Positions 35,116 through 46,560 of a stretch of DNA of 64,000 bases are shown piece after piece. The notes beneath the pieces are model-generated. The model was not told the origin of the DNA. It did no database searches and saw only the letters and a list, made by a program, of their open reading frames with translations. This DNA comes from Aphrophora alni. Taxonomy: Eukaryota; Arthropoda; Insecta; Hemiptera; Aphrophoridae. The stretch's first letter is position 1. Every line of letters starts with the position of its first letter. The DNA lies in assembly GCA_963513935.1 (NCBI GenBank), contig OY740777.1:15859092-15923091 (forward strand). Direction: 5' to 3'. The translations under genes and the position numbers were made by a program.

Positions 35116-36329
35116 TTGTTCAGTATTTTCATATAATATTGTATATTTTTTGTACACGACTCGTCTTCACACACAGGTTAAATGTCTACACAATCTCTAT
35201 TTTACAAAAATTGTTAGTTTTATCTTTTTTATTATAATTGTTCACTATAAATAAATTATTTTTTAAATATATTACTTAGCACTGTCGAGGGAATTTCTGA
35301 ATTAAATTTGAATTGAATCCACTTCACAAGTAGACCACGAGTTTCCACTTTGAAGAGGAAGTAATTAACTTTGATTGTACATTACTTACACTTCCTTACA
35401 GCTGCTACTGACTACTAATGATTAAGTACCAGTACGTGTAGACCTGCTTTTAGTCTAAACAAGTATTGAAAAATATCAATGCGTGATTGATTTAAACCAT
35501 AACACTTAATAAAAGAGATTTATTAATGACAGAGGGAATTGAGGTCTTATTTTAGCTCATCTGTGTGTTTCTTATGCACTTATAGACAAATGTGTGTACA
35601 GATGTTTAATTTGTATAAAAAAGCAGCCATTCAAAACCATTATTACACAATTCCAAATACATCTTTGTTGGTTATCGCTACTAAACTGTACTGTATACAT
35701 CACTTGAAGCAGGATCAAGAAGTAGGTAACTATGCCGATGTTCTGTGTATGAATATTAAATAAAAATTTGTTGAACAAAAAAGTCGTCAAATATAAAAAT
35801 TAAATTTCAAGCATTTTTAAAATCAACTGGAAGTTTTAATCTGACAAAAAAAATTAAAGAACTTCCTCAGTATTTTTTAAATCACTAGTAGTTTTTTACA
35901 GTTTTTTTAATAACTACATTTGTGTAGTTATTTCATAAAGTACTGCAATATCTGCATTCATCAGAAAGATCACCTACTTCAAAATATGGATTGTTAATAT
36001 CAAATGAACATATTTAAAAATAATGTCGAATTGTAAGGTTGACATCAAAAGTTTAATCTGTCTGATTCAGTGCTTTACGATTTTTGCATTGGCATTTTCT
36101 TATCGACCAGTAAATGTTTAACAGTTTTCATGTTGTCTTTTTGTAGCCGTCACATTAACAATAAGCCATATAAACCATTAACTTTTGCGACAAGTAAGTA
36201 ATAAATCACAAATTAAGTAAGCTCTATTACAGTATGTACAGTAAAGTCGTTATCTTTTGTGAGACAAAATATGCAGACCTAATTGTCACAAATTAACAAT
36301 AATGTGCTATATGCACTGTTTAATTTTGA
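35116..36329. other. Unclassified AT-rich sequence
   Basis: Overlapping short open frames on both strands near 35540-35790 match no family I know and are probably chance. Confidence 0.3.
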
Positions 36330-36600
36330 GAAATGTAAACAATCAATCACAGCATAATTTGAATCCCCACGAATAAAGTAAGCACTATAAAAGTTAACCC
36401 TAAAAATAATTTAAAACAGCTGTTGTAAGTTGTCGTTCAAAACATCAAAATAAATGTATAATTTAAAAACAATTTAAAATGTTTATTTTTGCGAGATGTA
36501 AGCAATCAATCACAACGCAAGATGAATCCGCACAAATAAAGTAAGCACTATATAAAAATAATTTATAACAGTTGTTACAAATTCTCAAACAAAATAAAAA
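36330..36600 (+). repeat. Two-copy tandem duplication (~165 bp period)
   Basis: A block containing AAGTAAGCACTATA and CAATCAATCACA followed by a CAGCTGTTGTAA-like segment occurs at about 36330-36440 and again at 36497-36590. Confidence 0.55.
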
Positions 36601-37074
36601 ATATTTGAGAATTTGTAAGAGCTGTTTCAAATTATTTTGGTTGTAAAACATGACAGGTGTCTTATTTAAATGATAAATCTATTGCAAAATAAGTGTTTTC
36701 AAGTAATATGAATATAATTGTCGGCCAATTTGCAGGTAACACTGATTAATGTGACATCGCTATCATTAAAATCGGCTTTATAGTAAAGAAAAACGTAACT
36801 GGCTCAAACTTCCTTATTAACAAATTTAATATAGGATCACAAACATATAAAACAAATTATTTACAAACTATTCATTGTTTTGTTCGCTAAGATTTCCTTT
36901 GAAATCTGATTTAAAATTCATGTAACTTGTTAATCCATCAATGAATTAAAGTAAAATATAACCAGTAGTTGAATTATGTACACTTCCCCACCAGCCACTG
37001 ACATCCATTAGTGGTAGGATTAAAGATTTGTTTTTAGGCATAGTTGTCGGTATTCCACGTTTATATGTATCAAC

Positions 37075-38722
37075 TACCAAATCTCATAGTGCAAGAAGCA
37101 ACCCACCCATAAAGTATTTAACTTTGATTAGATGTTTATTCATATATGTTTTGTTCAAGTGTACAGTAGGTATGATAATATTTACTTTACTTCTGGTAAA
37201 TCTCACAGTGCAAGGAGTAAACTACCCACAACGCATTTAACTTTGATTAGATGTTTATTCATATGTTTTGTTCAAGTGTACAGTAGGTATGATAATATTT
37301 ACTTTAGTTCAGGTAAATCTCATAGTGCAAGGAGTAAACTACCCATAAAGCATTTAACTTTTATTAGATGTTTATTCCTTTGGTGTTTTGTTGAAGTGTA
37401 TAGTAATTGTGATATTATGTTCTGTTACTTCCTGGTAAATCAAATAATGTAAGGAGCAAACCACAATTAACTTTGATTATTTATCCATATAGTGTTTTGT
37501 TCAAAAGTTCTTAGTTTTTCTCATATTTACTGTTGCTTCTGGTAAATCTCATAGTGCGAGGAGTAAACGCCTATAAAGCATCTAACTCTTATTAGGTATT
37601 TATCCATAAGGTGTTTTGTTAAGCGCACTATCGTTGTGATAATATTTACATTTGGTAAATTTTGTAGTGCAAGAAGCAAGCCACCCATAAAACCTTTATC
37701 TTTTATTATTTATCGATATTGTGATTTCTTCAAGTGTACATTAGTTGTGATAATATTTACTGTTACTTCTGGTAAATCTCATAGTGCAAGGAGCAATCCA
37801 CCCATAAAACAGTTAACTTTTATTAGGAATTTATCCACATTGTGTTTTGTTCAAGTGTACAGTAATTGTTATATTATATAATGATAAATCTCATTACGAG
37901 CCATGCATAAAGCAGTTAACTTTTATTAGGAATTTATCCACATTGTGTATTGTTCAAGTGTACAGTAATTGTTATATTATATAATGATAAATCTCATAAG
38001 AAGTGAGCCATGCATAAAGCAGTTAACTTTTATTAGGAATTTATCCACATGGTATTTTGTTCAAGTGTACAGTAATTGTTATATTATATAATGATAAATC
38101 TCATTACGAGCCATGCATAAAGCAGTTAACTTTGATTAGGAATTTATCCACATTGTGTTTTGTTCAAGTGTACAGTAATTGTTATATTATATAATGATAA
38201 ATCTCATTACGAGCCATGCATAAAGCAGTTAACTTTTATTAGGAATTTATCCACATGGTATTTTGTTCAAGTGTACAGTAATTGTTATATTATATAATGA
38301 TAAATCTCATTACGAGCCATGCATAAAGCAGTTAACTTTTATTAGGAATTTATGCACATTGTATTTTGTTCAAGTGTACAGTAATTGTTATATTATATAA
38401 TGATAAATCTCATAAGAAGTGAGCCATGCATAAAGCAGTTAACTTTTATTAGGAATTTATCCACATGGTATTTTGTTCAAGTGTACAGTAATTGTTATAT
38501 TATATAATGATAAATCTCATTACGAGCCATGCATAAAGCAGTTAACTTTTATTAGAAATTTATCCATCTGGTGTTTTGTTCAAGTGTACAGTAATTTTGA
38601 TATTATTGTTACTTCTGGTAAATCTCATAGTGCAAGGAGCAATCCATCCATAAAACATTTATCTTTTATTATTTGTCCATATGGTGTTTTGTTCAAGTGT
38701 ACAGTAGTTGTGATAATATTTT
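37075..38722 (+). repeat. Tandem array, ~15 units of ~104-120 bp
   Basis: Each unit holds AAATCTCAT, an ACCCATAAA or GCCATGCATAAAGCAG segment, TTAACTTTTATTAGGAATTT, ATCCACAT, and TTGTTCAAGTGTACAGTA. The last motif recurs at about 37152, 37268, 37389, 37847, 37948, 38055, 38160, 38265, 38367, 38475, 38577 and 38690, with worn units between. Outer units (~118 bp, ...AGTGCAAGGAGC...) differ from a homogeneous central block (about 37880-38570, ~104 bp, ...ATTACGAGCCATGC...). Long open stretches here come from the repeat period and are not genes. Confidence 0.92.
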
Positions 38723-38943
38723 AGCCTTAATTTTTGTACTTTACAAAAGATTTTATTTCTGAAAAATTTGCGTTATTTCCCCGACAAAATTACACGTCCA
38801 AATTTTTTTTAATTTGTTCAAACCCAATCTATCGTTTAGAGAACCATTTAAATCATACTATAACTTCGGAAGTCTCCAGATTAAAATTAAATAAAAATAA
38901 TTTTCGTATTAACTAACTACATTTTCATAGTACGTTTATTTAC

Positions 38944-38983
38944 CCAAACGAGTTTCAACGACAAAGTTGCCATCTTCAGTGAT
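38944..38983 (-). ncRNA. Hammerhead-like motif
   Basis: Minus strand: TCA arm, core CTGAAGA, extra T, stem GGCAAC/GTCGTT closed by TTT with one mismatch, GAA, ACTCGT as minimal stem III, T at the cleavage position, then TGG pairing with TCA. Confidence 0.5.
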
Positions 38984-39069
38984 ACGCGAGCTACAATAAC
39001 TAAATTATAACCTAATCTAGTAGTGTCAAACCTAAATTTATACAGAACTAAAGGGGGCGTGGCCTAAAC

Positions 39070-39112
39070 CTACTTGAAGATGACAACTTTGTCGTTGAAA
39101 CGCGTATGTGTA
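39070..39112 (+). ncRNA. Hammerhead-like motif (first core base changed)
   Basis: Core TTGAAGA (C to T at the first base), extra T, stem GACAAC/GTCGTT, GAAACGCGT. Probably inactive because the first core base is invariant. Confidence 0.4.
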
Positions 39113-39329
39113 AATAAACGTACTATTAGTGAGAATTTGTGTTTTTATTCTATCAAAAACATTTCACAAAATTTTTCCACTCACCCATCACAAAACCAAA
39201 TAAAAATGAACCAAAACAACAAAAATGTTTTAATTTATGGTTAAAATATACCTACAAAGAAATTTAATTAAATAGTCCACATAGGATAGACATAGATCAT
39301 TTCGAAAACCACTCTTTTAGATTTAGGAG

Positions 39330-39719
39330 ACCTTAAAGTAGGAGTATACAAAAAAGGACCGTCCGTCCGTCGTCGCTGTTGCCTATAAGGACCACAGCAG
39401 GACATGAATTCGGGGGTAGGGTGGGGGGGGGGTTAATGTGCTCATATAGAATCCTATTGAAATTCAGGAAAATCTAATTGAAAATTTCAAAATTTCTGTA
39501 TTTTAAACGGTTTTGTGTTCGTAACTCTTGCGTTATTAAACTTATAACACACTAAATAAAAAAAAATTAAAATGTGCAGATTCAATTCTGCATGCAGTGT
39601 TACCAACCTCACCACTATACGATGACAAATAGCGAAGTTATTGTAAAAAAAAAAACTAATTTATAACCCTGACTAAACTGAATCCGGCCGAGTCTAAACG
39701 AATGAGATTTCTTAATATA
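39330..39719 (+). repeat. Dispersed repeat R1, copy C (5' part)
   Basis: R1 motifs from GTCCGTCCGTCGTCG and GTGCTCATATAGAATCCTAT to GATGACAAATAGCGAAGTTA. The 3' part continues at 40505 after foldback element B. A G-rich run lies at about 39422-39432. Confidence 0.75.
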
Positions 39720-40500
39720 CCGGGTGTTCATAAAGTCTGGAAATCCCTTAATAGTAATTTTATTAATAAACGCAGAACAATGAAACTCTAGGAATACGTC
39801 CTTATTGTAGTTACTGACTTTTTGGTCATTTTAGCTGTCTTTTTTCGCTTTGGGGGGACGTCCTGTGGAGGAAGTCTAAAAAATCTTAAATGTAAGCATA
39901 GGTCGAATTATACCTCATTTTAAAGGTCTTTGTTAGAGGAACACATTGCCGCAATCCCGAATGAAAAAGGACCTTTCGTTTGGAAATGGTAGCCTCTTAA
40001 AGTTTGTTAACTTTACGTTGCGGAGATTAAGAGGCAGAAGTGAATACTCAACCGTGTTGGTTATGTTAGTGTTTTAGCTTTGAAAATTTCACAGCTGGAG
40101 TATTTTCTATCCCTCCACACTCCAGCTGTGAAATTCTCATAGCTAAAACACTAACATAACCAACACGGTTGAGTATTCACTTCTGCCTCTTAATCTCCGC
40201 AACGTAAAGTTAACAAACTTTAAGAGGCTGTCATTTCCAAACGAATGGTCCTTTTTCATTCGGGATTGCGGCAATGTGTTCCTCTAACAAAGACCTTTAA
40301 AATGAGGTATAATTCGACCTATGCTTACATTTAAGATTTTTTAGACTTCCTCCACAGGACGTCCCCCCAAAGCGAAAAAAGACAGCTAAAATGACCAAAA
40401 AGTCAGTAACTACAGTGAGGACGTAATCCTAGAATTTCATTGTTCTGCGTTTATTAATAAAATTACTATTAAGGGATTTCCAGATTTTTTGAACACCCGT
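39720..40500. mobile_element. Long-armed foldback element B (~780 bp)
   Basis: Two nearly identical arms of about 385 bp meet at about 40110 with little loop. The ends are CCGGGTGTTCATAAAGTCTG and its mirror. TATA flanks both sides (39716-39719 and 40501-40504). It carries ACCTCATTTTAAAGGTCT in both arms, as in foldback A. It lies inside R1 copy C, and no coding sequence was seen. Confidence 0.92.
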
Positions 40501-40504
40501 TATA

Positions 40505-40725
40505 AATATGAACGAGGCTCATTTACTAGCTGACATCGAAAAAGTACAATTACGACGTTCAGAAACCTGTTTAACAACTTGTTTAAACAAATTACCCCTC
40601 TTATCTACCAATACAATTTAACAAGGCCCAAAACACAACTTTTGGGGATTCATTTAGAGGATCTGCGTGTTACAACGTATGATAAGACTGGGTAGGTACC
40701 GTAATGGCGATCAGAAACTGATTTT
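40505..40725 (+). repeat. Dispersed repeat R1, copy C (3' part)
   Basis: Continues R1 after foldback B: TTGTTTAAACAAATTACCC, ATCTACCAATACAATTTAAC, AGAGGATCTGCGTGTTACA, GGGTAGGTACCGTAATGGCG. Confidence 0.75.
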
Positions 40726-40984
40726 TTTCTAGAATCATCTTACATTATAATTTATTAATCTTAACTTACAGTCTTTCCAAGTAATAATGTTATAAAATGT
40801 AGGCCCGTTAGTCCAGCATTGCTCGGTCTTCAACTAGGTCATTGTTGTACAAAATCCTAACCTATACAAGGTCATGTAACAAGTGGATGTATTGACCAAT
40901 TTGTGAGTTATTGGATCCAACTTTGTAGGGTCAGCAGTTGGTAAGGTTTAAATGAAACGTTGGACAAACTTTCTCGCTCGTCTT

Positions 40985-41382
40985 TTTCCTCAAAATTAAA
41001 TAAAAATATTTCAAAATTATTAGTTTAAACTAGAATTCAATTGTTAAAAAACTTTTCATTCTTGTTGTTTAAAGGTTGAAATTTGTTTCTCTTTTGAAGT
41101 AAACAAGTCATCAACGTAAATTTTATTTGATTAAATTCGAGCTTTTTAAAATTACAATTTTCATGACTTTTTTTTTTAGCTTGTTCATGAAACCGTAATA
41201 TTATTTTGCGATTTTGCACATAAGTTCCGGTCCAAATATCTTCCCGTTTCACTAAAATTTTAACGAAATTGATACAGCCGCTTCTGAGAAAATACCTCTT
41301 ATATAAGAGCCCCTTACCCGCCGATATTTTGGACTTTTTTGTGTGTTGATAACTTAAGAACTGACAATTTGAAGTACACCAT
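40985..41382 (+). repeat. Dispersed repeat R2, copy
   Basis: R2 order is seen: TTATTTGATTAAATTCGAGC, the TTCACTAAAATTTTAACGAA block, CTTCTGAGAAAATACC and GTTGATAACTTAAGAACTGA. It then runs into a reversed R1 fragment. Confidence 0.55.
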
Positions 41383-41525
41383 CATGGTTCTTACCCAGCC
41401 CCGTTACAATGTAATACACGGAGGTCCTTTAAATGTAACGCCCAAAACATGGTTTCTTGAGCCTTGTAGGAAATGTTAAATTGTATTGGTAGATCAAGGA
41501 GTCTTATCCAGTAGGGTAAGTTTGT
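41383..41525 (-). repeat. Dispersed repeat R1, reversed 3' fragment
   Basis: The reverse complement matches the R1 3' end: CACCATCATGGTTCTTACCC, then a GGTCCTTTAAATGTAACGCC block, TGTATTGGTAGATCAAGGAG and AGTAGGGTAAGTTTGTTTG. Confidence 0.7.
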
Positions 41526-41679
41526 TTGAAACAGTTGACAGATTTACTGAGCCTAGTAATTCTGTAATTAGAACACTTACACTTGCTTTTCTGGTGTCAT
41601 TATCTTGGCCCAGGGGTGCTTGGAAGCTGTACACATGTGTAGATTCAATATTATTTTTCCTCAAGAATTTGTATAATTT

Positions 41680-42960
41680 TAATACAACGATCGTGGTTTA
41701 GCCTATGACAACTTTTAGACTGACACCCTGACACTTTTGGCGACCGTAATTTGGTTTGGTCGTTTGGTAGATAATTAGTTTTGTGGCTGATTGTGTGAAA
41801 ATAAATTTTATTTCTATAAATAAGGTCTTCGTTTGTGTATAAAACTTATTTGATTAAAATTAAATATTACTGACGTAGATCATGGTTAGGTTAGGTTAAG
41901 TTTTGTTTTGGAATTATTTAATTATATCGTTTATTCTTTTAAAAAAATTGTATAAATGTAATACATCGTCTGTGACAGTTTCTAGACTGACAACTGACAT
42001 TTTTGGCGACCGATAGTTTTTTTTTTTTTTTTTTTACTAATTCTGTTTTGTGGTGGTTGTAAAAAAAAAGTTTATTTACGTAAATAAGGTTTAAATTTCC
42101 TTCGTTTTGCCATGAAGCGATGTATTCGTATATGATTAAAATCGAGGTTTTATTTACGGAGGTGAAGGATAGGTTAGGTTAGGTTAGGTTATGTTAGGTG
42201 AGGTTAGGTTTCTGATAAGTAAAGCAAGCTTGGGCATTATTTAATTATATAATTTATGCTTTTAAAAAAATTGTATAAATGTAATACAGTTCTATGACAG
42301 ATTTTAGACTGACAACTGATACTTTTGGCGACCGATCATATTGTTTGGTAGATATTTAGTTTTCTGTGAAAAAAAAATTATTTTTATAAATAAGGTTTTA
42401 ACTTGCTTCGTTTTGCAATGAAACGTATTTGATTAAAATCGAGGTTTTAATTACGGAGATCAAGGTTAGGTTAGGTTAAATCAAGGTTAGATTAGGTTAG
42501 ATCAAGGTTAGGTTAGATCATGGTTAGGTTAGGTTAGATCAAGGTTAGGTTAGGAATCAAGGTTACATTAGGTTAGATCAAGGTTAGGTTAGGTTAGATC
42601 ATGGTTAGTTTAGGTTGGATCAAGTCAAGGTTAGGTTAGGTTTTTGATAAGCGAAGCAAGTTTAGCCATTATTTAATTATATAATTTAATTCTTTAAAAA
42701 AATGTTTCTAAAGGTAAATACATCGTCTATGATTATAATCCATGAATACTTTTAGACTGACATCTGACACATTGGCGACCATAATTTTGTTTGGTAGATA
42801 TTTAGTTTTGTGGTTGATTGTGTGAAAATAAACGATTATTTAAATGAGGTCTAAACTTGCCATAATTCGTATTTGATTATTAAAATTGAGGTTTTACCGA
42901 CGGTGGCGATGGTTTATTTTTGTATTTTGTCAATTATTCTTGTATCTTAAAATTTTCCAT
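41680..42960 (+). repeat. Four-unit tandem repeat with TTAGG-like tracts
   Basis: The block ACTTTTAGACTGACA...TTGGCGACCG, then a TTTGGTAGATA/TTAGTTTTGTGG segment, an AAATAAGGTTT block and a TATTTGATTAAAAT segment repeats from about 41698, 41970, 42290 and 42750. Between units 1-3 are irregular tracts of GGTTAGGTTAGG and GGTTAGATCAAGG (41885-41905, 42170-42215, 42465-42640). These tracts account for most of the length differences. Confidence 0.8.
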
Positions 42961-43260
42961 TCATTTGACTAAAATTTAAACGAAATCGGTAGAACTGATT
43001 TTGAGAAATTACGTCTATAATAACAGGCCCAATTGTTTTGTTCATTTACTGATAATAAAGAAATGATTATCAATAGGCTACATTTTGTTTGGTGTGCTTA
43101 GAGTAAATTTAATCAAAATCTTAGGAGCCGATTTTAAGAATATCGTAATTTTGTTCTTTTACGGCACTAACCCTCAAATTTTTAGTTACGCGGAAAAATA
43201 GTCCCAAAAAATGGCCAAAATACGCCCATTTGACATTTATAAATTGATTAAAAACAGCTG
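42961..43260 (+). repeat. Dispersed repeat R2, partial copy
   Basis: R2 motifs follow the last tandem unit: TTGACTAAAATTTAAACGAA, TGATTTTGAGAAATTACG, and ATGGCCAAAATACGCCC. Confidence 0.5.
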
Positions 43261-43794
43261 TTCAAATCAGCTGTTACACTTACCAGGCGTGGTCTCTGTG
43301 TCTTTGTCGTTGGTCACACTCATTTTCACTCATTAACATTTTTTTTTTGTCGAAAGAAACCTAACCTATCCGACACTTACACATTGACGCACTTGGTCTC
43401 CTAGGCCTACCTAATGTTAGTTAATCATGTCGACTGGGATTATTACTGGAAGTACGTCCCTCTTGCCCCTCAAACCTCTTTACTGTCACTTGTAAGGCTT
43501 CTAACAATCGATACTGGTTAGACATCGACTTCGACCAACAGGTAATACCGATACACTTGAAATCTTAAGTCTCCTGACGTCGTGGTTTCAGATGACTCGA
43601 AAACAGCTAAGTTGATTTCGATGAAATTTTGAACAGGCGAGCGGTTTATCTAATTATTGCCTAGTTAAAATTAAAATAATTTGTCAAATCTTAAACAAAA
43701 CATTATAAAAATCGCTTCGTAGTTGGTTCAATATAAAATCCGTTAAACGTTTATCTTTAATTTTTAGTTACCCAGTGTATGATTGGGTAGGTTT
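43261..43794. other. Unclassified sequence
   Basis: Nothing recognised. Confidence 0.3.
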
Positions 43795-44065
43795 GGTAAT
43801 GGTCAAAAATTTCGTCCTTCGTTTTTGACTTCGCTTTCCATTGTATCCGAACAGATTATTTTCGCCATGCGAGCTTCTGTACGTAAGCACGATAGCGGCC
43901 ACAATTAGGATAGGAACATGAAATTTACTATAGGAGATTATAATCTGTTCATATAGAGCCCTACTGTAATTCAGAAAAAAAAAATTAAAATATCAAAATA
44001 GCAGTTATTTTTAACAGTTTATTGTTCATAACTCTTGTGTTATTCAACTTATAACACACTAGTAC
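43795..44065 (+). repeat. Dispersed repeat R1, copy E (5' part)
   Basis: GATAGGAACATGAAATTTAC through TTATTCAACTTATAACACAC; it resumes at 44868 after an 800-bp insertion. Confidence 0.7.
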
Positions 44066-44867
44066 CAGGAAAGCCGATCTCCGATCGGGTTATTGTCTTA
44101 TCTATGTAGACATATCAATTTGAGTTTTCTTAAATTAGGCCTAAGCACTAAATTTCTTGTTACATGCATTAATTTTCACCTAATTTGTTTAGCAGACTTG
44201 CTTCTATATATTTGATAATAAGCTAATTTTACAAATTCTTATATTTAACATCCTACCAGTGTTTGTATGGTTTCTTACATGTTTTTCAACCTAGTTTTTT
44301 AATTTAGGAAAGGTTATATGTATTCCCTACATTTTAAAAAACTAATTCTATGGTTGGTTACTATTATTTTTGTGTTTGTAGACATCAATTGGGGTTCTCT
44401 TAAATTAGACCTAAGCGCTAAATTTGTTGTTACATGCATTAATTTTCACCTAATTTGTTTAGCAGACTTGCTTCTATTAATTCTCGAAATTTTGACCAAG
44501 TCCATTGGATTGCTGATGTTGAAAACCCTTTATATACAAAATATGGTGAAAGTCGTTTTTGAGATAAAATGACTGGAAATAGGTGCATACATACAAACAA
44601 TTCCTTGCTCGTTTAATAGAAGTAGGCGTAGCTAATATTTTCTCCTATATATTTTTACTGTGTATTTTTCGAATCGTGAAAACTAATAGAAAATGATTTT
44701 TCTCGAAATTTTGACCAAGTCCATTGGATTCCTGATGTTGAAAACCCCTTATATACAAAATATGGAGAAAATCGTTAGAGTCGTTTTTGAGATAAAATGA
44801 CTGAAAATAGGTACATACATACATACAATTCCTTGCTCGTTTAAGAGAATAAGAGATACTAGATAAA
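44066..44867. repeat. Insertion in R1 built of two internal direct duplications
   Basis: A block of about 100 bp (44108-44210, containing ACATGCATTAATTTTCACC) recurs at 44382-44484. Another of about 140 bp (44480-44620, containing TTGACCAAGTCCATTGGATT) recurs at 44700-44850. R1 sequence resumes exactly where it left off on both sides. No termini of a known element class were recognised. Confidence 0.6.
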
Positions 44868-45062
44868 AATGTGCAGATTTCAATTCTGCATGCAATGGTA
44901 CCAACCCCACCTCTCTACAATGATAAAAAGCGAACTTATTGTCAAAAATATAATTTCCAACATCGACCTCCCCAAAATTCTGATATAATGTTACGAGATT
45001 TGGCACGTCGGAGTCACCGACATGAGCTTAGCGAGTGGAGGCTCCCTCTAAAGCAGTTTTGA
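44868..45062 (+). repeat. Dispersed repeat R1, copy E (middle part)
   Basis: GTGCAGATTTCAATTCTGCA, GGTACCAACCCCACCTCT and the GACATGAGCTTAGCGAGTGG segment. Confidence 0.75.
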
Positions 45063-45229
45063 GGTTATACATACCGCTACATAACCTTGATTTGTTTTTG
45101 TCATAACGCAAGTGTAAATTGTATTGTGGCTCAAATTGATTTTTTAATTACTGTGGGTTTATTTTCGTTTTTATGCTAGTTACTTGAGATTTGGCAGGAA
45201 CCATTATATTTTGAGTTACTCAATTTAAA

Positions 45230-46290
45230 AAAAAAAGTTTCTGGTAGCAATCGAGGTACTTCCAAGCAGTATAAAATCCAGTTTGGTCTGGAAATACCAA
45301 GAGAACCTCAACGCTCTGGGTATAAATTGCGTACCGAGTCATAAAAGAGTTGAGGGAAATGAGGCAGGTACATTGACTAAACGGGGTTCTGCGCCAGAGA
45401 TCGTAGGATCTGAGCCTGCAGTATTGGTTACCTGTGTGATCAAGATGGTAATCAATAGGTGGGTTGAGAGAAACACCAGCAAGGATGAGATAGCTGGGGT
45501 ACTCCCATTGAAAACTGCTACCAATGACTACATAAATACTATAAGACACGACATGGCCATGTTAAATATTCTACGCTTATTCTTGAGTTGACCAATACCC
45601 GCTAGGGTGTGGAGCTGTCGCTCTGGTAGAAGTTGATGTGACTGGCGCTAGATGGCTCTACGGTCAAACAATGTTTCAGTTGCGCACTGATGCCACATAT
45701 GGGACCAGAGATGCGAGGGAAGGTCGTGAATCGCTTATCTCAGCGCACGAACTAACAACACTGACTATGCTGTGTCAACAGTTGTACAGTCTCAACCAAG
45801 TGGGATGCGTACAGTCAAGCAACTGCTGCTAGCGCTTTCTGATAGCTGTTTGTCAAACTTGTGACGAACAGCACCCGTAAAGCGTAGACTATTTCCCTAT
45901 CCTATGTCGTGTCTTATAGTATTTATGTAGTCATTGCTGCTACTAAAAAAAAAAATCTTATTAGGTAGAGCTGGAGGGACAGTACTTACCTTGAGTGACT
46001 CAGATAAATCACAGGACTTATTATAAGACACTGTGGTCTGAGAGTGCGCTTGCACAGTATAGGAGAAATAAGGAAACTGTGCTGGATAGGTGAGGAAACT
46101 GCATGCCACCATAATCTTCGATTGTGAGGCGCTTGCGAATAAGAGGTGTAGGCTTTTTCTTCCATTCTCCTTGGTGAACGTTCTTATTGGACGAACTAGT
46201 GAGTGGAATACTAAAGAAGTTGACATCTGCTGGACTATAAATAACTAGCTTAGATGCACAATAGGTCAATGCTTGCGGTACCTGAGATTG
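45230..46290 (+). pseudogene. LINE RNase H and C-terminal remnant, split by a MITE
   Basis: Before the MITE, plus-strand frames give SLVWKYQENLNALGIN, CVPSHKRVEGNEAGTLTKRG and MVINRWVERNTSKDE. PSHxxVxGNExA is the RNase H signature of I/R1/Jockey-type LINEs. After the MITE (from 45944) the frames give GLIIRHCGLRVRLHSIG and CEALANKRCR, matching the short domain that follows RNase H in these elements. Frameshifts are present. The 415-bp MITE at 45522-45936 was inserted into it. Confidence 0.75.
45522..45936 (+). mobile_element. MITE with 7-bp target duplication, copy 2 (415 bp)
   Basis: Reverse orientation to copies 1 and 3. Same CAATGACTACATAAATACTA ends, with an exact 7-bp direct repeat CTGCTAC (45515-45521 and 45937-45943). 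The shared frame is read on the plus strand, starting at MTGARWLYGQTMFQ (45638-45832). Inserted into a LINE RNase H domain. Confidence 0.92.
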
Positions 46291-46359
46291 GTCTAACTCC
46301 TTGACCCCTCTATAATCTAATGTAAGTAGTAAGTATACTAATAATAAATATTGGCAATC

Positions 46360-46560
46360 TCGAGGGGCCTTAGCTAGATCTACATTTTTTTCATGTAAGC
46401 TTGGGTTAGATCCCTCCCTTTCATCTTTCCTATCCGGTCTCTTTTAACCAACACTTTTTCTTTTACAACCCTGACGCTATTAGAGTATTTGAAGGCTAAG
46501 TGTCTTCATTTTATCTTCTTTTTCTTTAAACAAAAAGGGTAAAACTGAATAATAAAAGCA
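46360..46560 (+). repeat. LINE 3'-region repeat
   Basis: Shares GGGTTAGATC, GACGCTATTAGAGTATTTGA and the CTTCATTTTATCTTC block with 52090-52290 and the reverse copy 24770-24990. It directly follows the LINE remnant, suggesting LINE 3' UTR. Confidence 0.5.

Larger units (their letters stand above)
38925..39150. mobile_element. Inverted-repeat element with paired hammerhead-like motifs
   Basis: Left outer block AGTACGTTTATTTAC (near 38930) is mirrored by GTAAATAAACGTACT (near 39110). A minus-strand hammerhead-like motif lies at 38944-38983 and a plus-strand one at 39070-39112. The right half matches 47636-47790. Confidence 0.7.

Noticed and set aside
35539..35790. Overlapping 74- and 72-codon frames on opposite strands
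   Set aside because: Low-information sequence, no family match I know and no splice or start context.
37028..38724. Series of open frames with repeated KSHSARSN peptides
   Set aside because: They follow a tandem DNA repeat whose units vary in length and frame; there is no start context and no known domain.
45897..46226. 109-codon minus-strand frame
   Set aside because: Lies opposite the LINE C-terminal remnant and begins in MITE sequence; a shadow.
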